Below are positions 56,578 to 64,000 of a DNA stretch of 64,000 bases, one piece after another. The stretch spans positions 930,001 through 994,000 of the forward strand of contig VRMN01000003.1 in the NCBI GenBank assembly GCA_008690995.1, written 5' to 3'. Both the position numbers and the translations under genes were made by a program. Numbering within the stretch: the stretch's first letter is position 1; each line of letters opens with the position of its first letter. The notes below the pieces were generated by a model. It was not told the origin of the DNA. It searched no databases and was given only the letters and a program-made list of their open reading frames with translations. The stretch comes from Porphyridium purpureum (lineage: Eukaryota > Rhodophyta > Bangiophyceae > Porphyridiales > Porphyridiaceae).

Positions 56578-56999
56578 CTCGACGCGTGGCAGCGTGTGCC
56601 GCGTGGGTGGCGCTTTCGAAGTCCGGTTTCTTTTCTTTCTTTCAGGTCAACACGTATCTCCCCGCTTGTCAGCCATACGACGCGCAGTGACTTCCCGCGC
56701 CGCAGTAGGCAACACAGCTTTTGCGCAAGTTGTCACGGGTGGAGCGTCTCGCCCGCTTCCAACCGAGACGACATGCGACTATGATTACACGCACCCGACA
56801 CATAACCGACGGTTCAGCCTTGACGTCAAGCATCCGTGCCATCGACTTGTCGGCTTATCGGCTTACCGGCTCAAAAATAGTTGCGCCGATTGTGATAACT
56901 GTACCACAACGGACAACTTCTGCCCTTCGACTCTGCTGCCACGGCTTGCTCCTGCATGGCTCACGTTGCGGTCTCTCGCTTTCGCACGTTTCTCGTTTA
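56578..56999. other. Gap between the disordered protein and the MAP kinase
   Basis: ACTGTAC lies at 56898-56904, about 320 bases before the disordered-protein ATG. No other feature. Confidence 0.35.
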
Positions 57000-58406
57000 T
57001 TACTGCACATGAAAGTTATGGGCTGAGCGCCCCGTGAGCGTGTTCTCGTCCACCGACGTCATGACAAAGCTCTGCACTTTGTTTCCGCCCCAGCCCGGAT
57101 CGCCGCGTGTGCTGCCTGCCGCGGCTGCCTTGTCCGGCGACATGGCCGCTGCGCGCGCCATTTCGCCGTGCACTACAGCAGATTGCTCTGCTGGTAACGT
57201 GCTCGGTGACACCTTGCCCCCAAATCCACCGGCCACCACTTCAAACGACTGCGCCAGCCTTCCCTGATCCACACCCGAGAATCCTCCGCTATCGCCGTGG
57301 AAAAACATCTCTTCTCGCCCAAACGCGTCCCGCATTTGCTGCTCTGTGTAGCCATAGCCTTCGAACTCAAACTCTCGCTGGTCGATCACTACCGGCGGTG
57401 CGCCGTACCCGAGCTGCTTTGTGAATTCAATAAGATACGGATGCATCAGCGCGTCACGTGCCGAAATGCGCTGCAGCGGGTCAACGTGCAGCATACGGCT
57501 TGTCAAATCCAGAGCCTGCGGATCAGCGTGGGGCAACAGCTCGGATAGGCTGACTGGGGTCTGGTTCGCATGCTGCGCCATCTCGCGCTTAAAGTGCGGC
57601 GGCATAATGTGATCGAGCGACTGGAATGCCGCGAATCCTTGCAGCGCCAGAATAAGCTGCAAATGATGCCACTGCGATATACTTGGAAATAAGGGTTGGC
57701 CTCGGCTCAAAATTTCAAAAAAGATGCATCCCACGGCCCACATGTCAATCGCAGAGGTGTACGGACGGAGGGGATTGAGTACCAGCTCTGGCGCTCGATA
57801 CCAGCGCGTCGAAACATAGTCTGTCCATAAGTTTGTTTCTGAATCCACGTGCGGGCCCAGCACGGCGCGACTCATTCCAAAATCGCACAGAAACAAGTGA
57901 CATTTGCTGTTCACCAATATGTTCGACGGTTTCAGGTCGCGATGCATGACACCCGAGCCATGCAAAAATGCAATGGCGCGCGCAATCTGGAACATGAGGT
58001 ACTTGGTATGGTTTGACTGCAGCTTGGTCTTGCTGCGCAGGAGCACACTGAGATCGGATGGCATGAGGTCGAGAACGAGAAAGATTTCAGAGAAGTTTTC
58101 GCGACTCGGCGCGAGAATCAGGTCCTTCATGTTGATGATATTTTCGTGCTGCGACAGCAAGCGCAGAAATTTGATCTCGCGCAAATTCCGTGACGCTAGC
58201 CGATAGTTTGACATGGATTCGTGCATGCGCTTGATCGCGACAGGTTCATTCGTCACGGTATCCACTCCTGAACAAACGACTCCGTACGAACCGGAGCCAA
58301 TCATCTCCTTCACGTAGTACCTGTTCTGCCGGAGGCCCGCAAGAACCCCAAACTGCGACCCAACCTGGCTCAAAGGCGCATTCGCTTTTGACTCCATGCC
58401 AGCCAT
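57000..58406 (-). CDS. MAP kinase with TDY activation loop, 468 aa
   Basis: A complete CMGC kinase domain: glycine loop GSGSYG (37-42), K59 in VAIKRM, E77, MHRDLKPSN (D157), CDFGMSR (D175) and the activation site T195-D196-Y197 in WTDYVSTRWYRAPEL. The MAPK C-lobe insert follows, and LTSRMLHVDPLQRISARDAL closes the domain. TDY replaces the common TEY, as in plant group D MAPKs and some algal and protist kinases. The tail of about 120 residues is Gly/Ala-rich and unlike the plant group D tail. The ATG at 58406 (MAGMESK) fits. A pure CT tract (GA in the transcript) lies about 330 bases upstream. Confidence 0.9.
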   Translation of the reverse strand: MAGMESKANAPLSQVGSQFGVLAGLRQNRYYVKEMIGSGSYGVVCSGVDTVTNEPVAIKRMHESMSNYRLASRNLREIKFLRLLSQHENIINMKDLILAPSRENFSEIFLVLDLMPSDLSVLLRSKTKLQSNHTKYLMFQIARAIAFLHGSGVMHRDLKPSNILVNSKCHLFLCDFGMSRAVLGPHVDSETNLWTDYVSTRWYRAPELVLNPLRPYTSAIDMWAVGCIFFEILSRGQPLFPSISQWHHLQLILALQGFAAFQSLDHIMPPHFKREMAQHANQTPVSLSELLPHADPQALDLTSRMLHVDPLQRISARDALMHPYLIEFTKQLGYGAPPVVIDQREFEFEGYGYTEQQMRDAFGREEMFFHGDSGGFSGVDQGRLAQSFEVVAGGFGGKVSPSTLPAEQSAVVHGEMARAAAMSPDKAAAAGSTRGDPGWGGNKVQSFVMTSVDENTLTGRSAHNFHVQ

Positions 58407-58735
58407 GGCGCTTGTCCTGCCTCAGGCACGAGGACGCTGAATCGCTGACGAAGACCGAACTTCACACGTGAGAGGCAAAGCACGTCCGGTCGCCACCGGT
58501 CAGCTCGCGCGCCGGGTGACGCCAAGAGTGCGTTGGGGACGCTCCGCAAAAGAATCAACACTCGCGTACACCGATGCCTCTCACCTTCGCCGTTTCCCTC
58601 GCTGTATTTCCAAGTGTCGGAGTCGGTTCACGGCGTGCGGGACCAAAACTGCTGGACGGTGTCTCAGGCGGACCGAGATGCACCCCCGCGTCACGCACTT
58701 CTTGTCAAGACATGCGCGCACTCTTACTCTCTGCG

Positions 58736-58766
<31 letters not shown>

Positions 58767-59733
58767 ATGCTGGCGTCGTCACAATCCTCGCGCGCCTGCG
58801 GTACTCACGTTGTGTGTCGTTCCTTCACGAAGCCGGGAAAACCAGCTTCGGATTCGCGGAATCACAAACTCGTTCGTAAACGCTATTTCTATCAGAAGAA
58901 AGCACTTACAGGGCTGTACCCGTTGAGTGGCAGCATCACGCACGGAGCACACGCCTCAGAATCGTCGCCGGACTGCGAGCAAGCAGCTTTCTCAAGGGCA
59001 GCATTGCTGGACAGAAGCGGCGGTCCCCGTCGAATCCGTGCGGCTTGCGCGGTGGTGTGGCTTGTGTCTGACTCGCAGAAGTATGCTTCTGCGAAGAGGA
59101 GAGAAAGGAAATCCGGTTGCGCCCAGTCGCGCCTCGTTGTGCCTCTGCCTCTGCAAAACGGTTCGAGTCGCTGCCATCATAATTAGATTCAAACGTTTCG
59201 TATGGGCCAGCGCTGCGGTTGTGCATATTGCAGAACACTCGGCACGATGATTTTAGGCCACGGTGGCCCTGCCATGTGTTCCATTCTTCATGGTTATGGC
59301 GCTCGTCAGCGCAAGGAGTGTACGGCCATAATCCAGTCGGGGATATCTGATTTGTTGGAGACGCCAACGACCCGTGCACACAGCGTCAGAGCGCCGACCA
59401 CGCAGCAAGCACGCGCCCAGAGCGTCCAAGCAACACGCACCGTACCCACTGTACTTTGTATTCATTCGTCCCGACCAAGTCTATGATAGAACGGTGTTAT
59501 TTTGTGATAGCATCCGTTCCTTTGGACTTCTGAAACGTTGTAGTGAAACCTGGATTCTTGTGTGTACGCAAGGTCTGTGTCACATTTGCGTTACGTGTGT
59601 TCTGGTTGTTCGTTGAGAGTCGTCTCGCTGATTTACTGGAAATGAAAGTCGCATCGAGAGCGCGCGACGTCTCGACAAGGAGGTCCGACCCGGTCTTGCG
59701 TCGCCCTAAATAGTCGCTACACGTGCGACCAGT
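58407..59733. other. Upstream region of the MAP kinase with CT tract
   Basis: The CT repeat at 58737-58766 stands out, and ACTGTAC occurs at 59448-59454. Long frames on both strands are compositionally biased and overlap. No gene is supported. Confidence 0.4.
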
Positions 59734-60323
59734 TCAGGCCTCCGAACGCTTCTGCAGAATTTTCTTGAGTTCCTGCGGCCCAGCTTTTCGCTGCTCGCTT
59801 CCACGAAGAACGGATATGATGGTAAGGTGGACACAAATTAAAAGGCAGTCCCTTCGTGGATGAAACTGCTCGTTCTTGAGGGAAAGACAAGCTTACCAGT
59901 TTCTGCTTTCGAAAAAATCATTTGAACCTGCCACAAACAGTCCCTGTGAGTTCCAGGTGACTGGATGGAGATGAAGCGGACGATGCCAGGGAGCGGAGAC
60001 CAAACTTGCTACCGCTTCGTCCCAACCCTCCTGACGTGCTTTCGGCGGGTAGGCTCGGAGAACTGCTGGCAAACTTCAAGCTCAATGCTTGTCATACGCC
60101 GCTCACGGTCGTTTCGGAACCTCTGCGACTTTGACCAGACAGCGCAGAATGTTTCTAGAGCGCCAGGCTCGGTGTAAATACCCAAGAAACCACGTGATGC
60201 GCACCCTGCGCAGTCCTCGCTTGTGACCAATGGAGCGTCGACCGCTGTGTTGTGCTGCAGATCCTTTGAACTAGAAGGCTGCGGCTTGCGCGCTCGCAGC
60301 TTATATGTGTGGGGCAATTTCAT
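59734..60323 (-). CDS. Doubtful two-exon gene, about 140 aa
   Basis: From an ATG at 60323 a frame gives MKLPHTYKLRARKPQ, then SEDCAGCASRGFLGIY and RNDRERRMTSIELEV, a natural-looking composition. A second open piece at 59874-59734 reads NEQFHPRRDCLLICV...RKAGPQELKKILQKRSEA and stops with TGA; it is preceded by TTGTCTTTCCCTCAAG, a very good splice acceptor. The matching donor is not certain: phase-0 candidates are near 60025-60035 and are weak, while a strong GTAAGC near 59894 is too close to the acceptor. No family recognised. Confidence 0.3.
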
Positions 60324-60825
60324 TCACATTTTTACCATGTCGCTTGCGAGCACGAACGCGAAGACGCGATGCTGAGAAGGTGTTTGGCTCGCTCAACACC
60401 TTTTGCCTCTTGCTCTCTTCGCGACCTACTGACGCCGCGACTGGGTTTCACGCATGTTCTCTGTTGGTTTGGCGTTCAATCGTATTTTGACCGGATACAC
60501 TCGAGTCGGCTGCGTGTCTGTTTGGCTGTCGTTGAGCATGGCTACGTCGGGGGCCAAAGCTAGTTGAACGTGTTTCAGGAAGGTTTGAATGGTCGCACAG
60601 AGCGCAACAGCCCGTGCGGAGGGCCGCCAAGTTTCCAAAGTGGGTTGCAGCTGCGCAGGCCCCAGCACGACGGTCTGCTAGCTGAGGGAGAGGGCTGAGC
60701 TGGCAACGGTTCCGCACGCGTTGGCGCGATGCGGAACGTCGCAGGCTCCACTGCGTGAGCTGTCCTCCATGGACACTGCACGGACGACCAAGCGTTGAGC
60801 GCCGCGCGCGCCAGCCGGCGCCGCC

Positions 60826-61252
60826 ATTGGGAGTGACGGCGGACGGACGATCAGTGTACCCATCACTGTACCGCAGTGTCCTGATTGGGTGGGCGCAGCA
60901 CGCGGGGCTGCGATTGGGTGAACCTACGGGGAGGTAGCCGGCGCGCACGCGCGCGGCGCGTTTTGATTGGACAGAGCGGCGCGTGGAGTTCGCCCGAGGC
61001 TGACCACACAGGAGCCGAGAAACGCGGGTCGAAAAGTTCGTTGACAGAATGTGGCGGGAGGGCGTCGCTGTGGCGGTGGCTGTGTGGATGGGTGTCGGTG
61101 CGGATGGACAATGTGGGGTGAAATTGTCCAGCAAGACACCCATGTGATTCAGACCACGCAGCTGCATTGTCGGCACACGGAAGCAGGACGTTTCGGGCGT
61201 CGCGCCTCAATTGGGCAACTGCAGCCAAAGCCGCGCAACGCGACGTATAAAA
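60826..61252 (+). promoter_or_regulatory. Promoter of the sugar-phosphate cyclase: five ATTGG boxes and a TATA box
   Basis: ATTGG (inverse CCAAT) lies at 60826-60830, 60884-60888, 60913-60917, 60966-60970 and 61210-61214; TATAAAA lies at 61246-61252. ACTGTAC at 60865-60871 falls between the first two boxes. The expected transcript start is near 61280, giving a purine-rich leader of about 110 bases. This is the clearest promoter in the window and suggests strong expression. Confidence 0.65.
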
Positions 61253-61389
61253 GCGCGACGCATCAGCTGTAGTCGGAGCGGGAAGGAGAAGAAGAGCAGG
61301 TCAGAGAATAGCAAGGCGAACGCAGCACTCGGGGAAGTAGGGGTGAAGAGGAGTTAGGAAGAAGTGCCTGAACGAGCATTGCAAGCAAA

Positions 61390-62679
61390 ATGTTGACTGC
61401 TAACAACTTCCAGGCGGTCCACGTCGTGGACAAGTCGCCGCTGGTCGCGGCGACCGTGTCGAAGCCAGAGCAGAAGGTGCTGGTCAAGCAAAAGGAGGCC
61501 CCCGTGACTGCCCACTTTGGACGTTACCACAAGAAGATGGAGACTGACGTGATTGTCAAGGACGGAATCCTGATGGACTTTCGCCACTACGCGAAGAGCG
61601 TGTTGCCAGAGGACAGCCACTTATCCAAGAACTATCTGGTCACCGACCGCATAGTGGATGAGCTGTACGGCGACCAGGTGTTGAACGAGATGCGTGCTGC
61701 CGGACTGGACGTGGAGAAACTGGTCATGCCGGCAGACAACTGCGACGAGTCTGGCGAGTCGTCCGCTGAAATGCACAAGACGCTCAAGGTCTTGTCGTGG
61801 ATGATTGATTCGATTCTTGATATGGGCATCGACAAGCACTCGTGCATTGTGTCGCTGGGTGGCGGTGTGGTCAATAACCTTTGCGGATTCCTGGCGAGCT
61901 CCCTGTACCGTGGCATCTCTCTGGTTCACATCACCACCACCATGATGGGTCAGTCGGACGCAGCCATCGACTTCAAGCAGGCCGTCAACCATCCGCGCGG
62001 CAAGAACCTCGTCGGGTCGTACTATCCGGCGAGCAAAGTGGTGTGCGACCCTGCGACGCTGACGACACTGTCAGATCGTCACCTGCTGAACGGTCTTTCG
62101 GAGTGTATCAAACACGCCATTACCCAGTCCAAGGACATGCTTGACTTCATTCTTGACGGCATCCACGACATGCGCAACACCAAGTACCTCGAGGCGGTCG
62201 TGCGCATGACAGTGGAGCATAAGGCCCCGACCTTGACGGACTATCACGACAGTGACTTCAACGAGATGTGCCCTCAGTACGGCCACGCCATTGGCCACGC
62301 CGTGGAGCACCTTTCGTGGCACGAAGGGTTCGGCCCAGCGCTCCTGCATGGCGAGGCTATTGCGATCGGCATGTGCGTCTCCGCCGAAATTGCATACATC
62401 ATGGATCTGTGTGACGAAGCTGTTGTAGACAAACACTACGAAATCTTCGAGAAGGCTGCGTTGCCCGTGCACATTCCGTCAAACATGACACTGGACCTGG
62501 TTCTGGAGAAGCTAACATACGACAAGCATTACTTGCGTTGCAAGCCGACAATGGGCTTGGTTACGGACATCGGTAACATGCACCTGGACGAGGAAAACAT
62601 GTGCTACGGAATCAAAATCGATGAGGAAATTTTGCTTTCCGCGATGGAGGCCAATGTGGAACGGCGCTGCCGCTCATAA
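61390..62679 (+). CDS. Sugar-phosphate cyclase of the dehydroquinate synthase superfamily, 2-deoxy-scyllo-inosose synthase-like, 429 aa
   Basis: The NAD-binding turn LGGGVVNNLCGF (156-167) and the metal ligands E238 (GLSECIKHA), H299 (YGHAIGHAVEH) and H320 (LLHGEAIAIGM) place it in the superfamily. The central block reads TTTMMGQSDAAIDFKQAVNHPRGKNLVGSYY. True dehydroquinate synthases have SVGGKTGVNHP here, and DDG synthases (mycosporine pathway) have DAGVAIKVGVN. A D...KQAVN form and a leading RGISLVHITTT resemble 2-deoxy-scyllo-inosose synthases, which cyclise glucose 6-phosphate in bacterial aminoglycoside pathways. Subtype is inference. There is no clear plastid leader. AATAAA lies at about 62848 in the 3' region, after a T run at 62770-62784. 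Confidence 0.8.
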   Translation: MLTANNFQAVHVVDKSPLVAATVSKPEQKVLVKQKEAPVTAHFGRYHKKMETDVIVKDGILMDFRHYAKSVLPEDSHLSKNYLVTDRIVDELYGDQVLNEMRAAGLDVEKLVMPADNCDESGESSAEMHKTLKVLSWMIDSILDMGIDKHSCIVSLGGGVVNNLCGFLASSLYRGISLVHITTTMMGQSDAAIDFKQAVNHPRGKNLVGSYYPASKVVCDPATLTTLSDRHLLNGLSECIKHAITQSKDMLDFILDGIHDMRNTKYLEAVVRMTVEHKAPTLTDYHDSDFNEMCPQYGHAIGHAVEHLSWHEGFGPALLHGEAIAIGMCVSAEIAYIMDLCDEAVVDKHYEIFEKAALPVHIPSNMTLDLVLEKLTYDKHYLRCKPTMGLVTDIGNMHLDEENMCYGIKIDEEILLSAMEANVERRCRS

Positions 62680-62769
62680 GGTACTGGGCGGAAAATTCTA
62701 GAGCTCGGCGCTCTGGGGACGTTCCTCGAGTCTCTCACTGTCGATGGAATTGTTTGTGTCACACCTAAC

Positions 62770-62784
62770 TTTTTTTTTTTTTTT
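62770..62784. repeat. Poly-T run in the 3' region of the cyclase gene
   Basis: About 15 consecutive T, 90 bases after the stop codon. Confidence 0.8.
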
Positions 62785-63117
62785 GCTGTGTGGAGTTGTT
62801 CTCACGAGGATGTGTGCGTGCGCGTGCCGCGCATGAACAGTCGAAACAATAAATGATTCTCGTGATCGCAACCATCTTCATTCTGACTCGTGATGTTCAA
62901 CACAGCTTGCAACAGCGACAACACCCATGATATTAACACGGTCCTGTTCGTAGAGTAGGCGACCATGACTCCCGGCCGTAATCGTAACGCGTCAGGCAAA
63001 CTAAAGACGCTGCCTGCTTCTTGGCCCCGTGCGCACAAAGTTCCCGACTCTGCCGCGTTTTGGCGGATGAACAAGGGGTTTCCATTTTCGGGACGATGGC
63101 GACCGAGAGGAGAGGGG

Positions 63118-64000
63118 ATGGCGGATGACGGAGGGACACGGGTGCGAGACGTACGTGCGGTATGTTTGCAGGCGATTGCGGCGCTTGAGCAAGGAGATGA
63201 GGATGTTCGGCAGGAGATATTTCAGCTACTGCGTCTGACGCTGACCAAGGTACCGCGCGATGCGTGGCGCTCTGTTTCTCAGCTGGCCGACGCCGCGAAC
63301 AATGAACTGGACAAACTGATGTATGTGCTGGTGCATGAGTATCTGGTCACTGTGGCACCCACGCAGACGCACTCTCGGGATGAGTACGAGGATTTGATCG
63401 GGTTGCTGTGCTACTACGCCGCCAGCGCAGAGCTGCTTCAGTATTTGCTCCAGCAGCTTGCTGAGCTCACAGTATTGATCCACCGGAGAGCCGATTTCGC
63501 GCAGCAGAACGGAGCACTCACGGCCCACGGGAGCGCAGAAATGCAACCTCGGAAGAGGATGGCGAACAGGTCAGTGAAGCATAATACTCCGGCCAAGACA
63601 CGTGCGGAAGCACCGCCAAGTCATGCGAAAAGCTCAAGCGCAACACAAGGGGCGGCGGTTGGTGACGACCGGGCCGCGGTGTTCTTCCAGCGCTTGGCGC
63701 CTGCAAGCATTCGTGAGAAGGACCGATATTGCATCGACTTGTCGAAACCTCAACTCTTTGAGCTTGTGAGCTGCCTGCTCAACCGAGTTGCAGCCGTGCC
63801 AAGGATTCGCTCGTTTGTCAAATTGGAGAGACACACGGAAATGGATCCGTTGGGGGAGCTTGGCAATTTACCAGTTCGCGCTTTACAAAAGCTGATTCCC
63901 GCATTGTCCACCATGATCGGTTCGAATCCGAGAGATCGAAAGGTGCGCATTTTTTGCGCAAAGTTAAGAGCGCGGGTGCAGAATGAATTCGACGGTCAAC
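63118..64000 (+). CDS. Unrecognised helical protein, N-terminal 294 residues, cut by window end
   Basis: From the ATG at 63118 (MADDGGTRVRDV) the sequence is helical and well mixed: AVCLQAIAALEQGDEDVRQE, EYEDLIGLLCYYAASAELL, then a Lys/Ser/Ala-rich linker (about 150-190) and a second ordered part (LAPASIREKDRYCIDLSK, IRSFVKLERHTEMDPLGEL, VRALQKLIPALSTMIG). The same frame is open upstream with ATGs at 63067 and 62965, so a longer start is possible. I recognise no family. The paired helices could be an armadillo- or TPR-like scaffold, but this is unsupported. The gene runs off the window. Confidence 0.6.
   Translation, partial: MADDGGTRVRDVRAVCLQAIAALEQGDEDVRQEIFQLLRLTLTKVPRDAWRSVSQLADAANNELDKLMYVLVHEYLVTVAPTQTHSRDEYEDLIGLLCYYAASAELLQYLLQQLAELTVLIHRRADFAQQNGALTAHGSAEMQPRKRMANRSVKHNTPAKTRAEAPPSHAKSSSATQGAAVGDDRAAVFFQRLAPASIREKDRYCIDLSKPQLFELVSCLLNRVAAVPRIRSFVKLERHTEMDPLGELGNLPVRALQKLIPALSTMIGSNPRDRKVRIFCAKLRARVQNEFDGQ

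Noticed and set aside
59110-59185. tRNA-like GGTTCGAGTC sequence
   Set aside because: No pairing T-arm stem and no acceptor or anticodon stem around it.
60448-61176. 242-residue minus-strand frame
   Set aside because: Biased composition and it covers the CCAAT-box promoter of the cyclase gene.
61390-62679. Plain shikimate-pathway dehydroquinate synthase or mycosporine DDG synthase
   Set aside because: The substrate-loop motif differs from both groups, although the metal site is common to all.

Overview
This is nuclear DNA of a eukaryotic alga, most probably a unicellular red alga of the Porphyridium type (inference). The genes are dense, on both strands and nearly all uninterrupted. One clear spliceosomal intron is visible (14144-14339, GTACGT donor, CAG acceptor) and one or two more are suspected. 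Nucleus-encoded plastid proteins (digalactosyldiacylglycerol synthase, an STN7/STN8-type kinase, a DUF4079 membrane protein, a BSD2-type zinc finger) show the cell is photosynthetic. A trehalose-phosphate-synthase-like protein of the kind red algae use for floridoside, and plastid leaders with Phe close to the first Met, fit a rhodophyte. No bacterial operons, CRISPR arrays, transposons or virus-derived elements were seen.

Layout. 1-8 kb: start of a PP2A B56 subunit, a PH-domain protein, an organellar SPOUT RNA methyltransferase and, head to head with it, splicing factor SF3A1. 8-14.9 kb: DUF4079 plastid protein, a regulatory region rich in dyads and hairpins, an MKP1-like phosphatase, a repeat-rich gap and a small two-exon gene. 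14.9-34.8 kb: TPS-like enzyme, a BIG/Sec7 ARF exchange factor, a HEAT-repeat protein, RNF10, BSD2-like, SGNH-like, AGC kinase, PhyH dioxygenase and ABHD17-like hydrolase. 34.9-48.2 kb: small unknown ORFs, a PurE-PurC purine fusion, a head-to-head nucleolar pair (NIFK-like/NOP58), TRIP4/ASC-1, DGDG synthase, STN kinase, BAF60/SMARCD and DUF92.

48.2-55.1 kb is the most unusual part: five intact paralogues of an unrecognised family with mitochondrial-type leaders, all on the minus strand, plus decayed relics between them. This looks like a birth-and-death gene cluster and is the best candidate for something undescribed. 55.4-64 kb: a disordered protein, a TDY-type MAP kinase, a 3-kb gap with one doubtful spliced gene, a sugar-phosphate cyclase resembling 2-deoxy-scyllo-inosose synthase behind a multi-CCAAT plus TATA promoter, and the start of an unknown gene.

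Functional links: the MKP1-like phosphatase and the TDY MAP kinase could belong to one pathway; several proteins serve ribosome biogenesis and translation (NOP58, NIFK-like, RNF10, TRIP4, SPOUT methyltransferase); DGDG synthase, the STN kinase, DUF4079 and BSD2 serve the photosynthetic membrane. A 7-base motif, ACTGTAC/GTACAGT, recurs between genes and may be a lineage-specific promoter element. Several ORFs open only with GTG or TTG; I placed those starts at the first sensible ATG.
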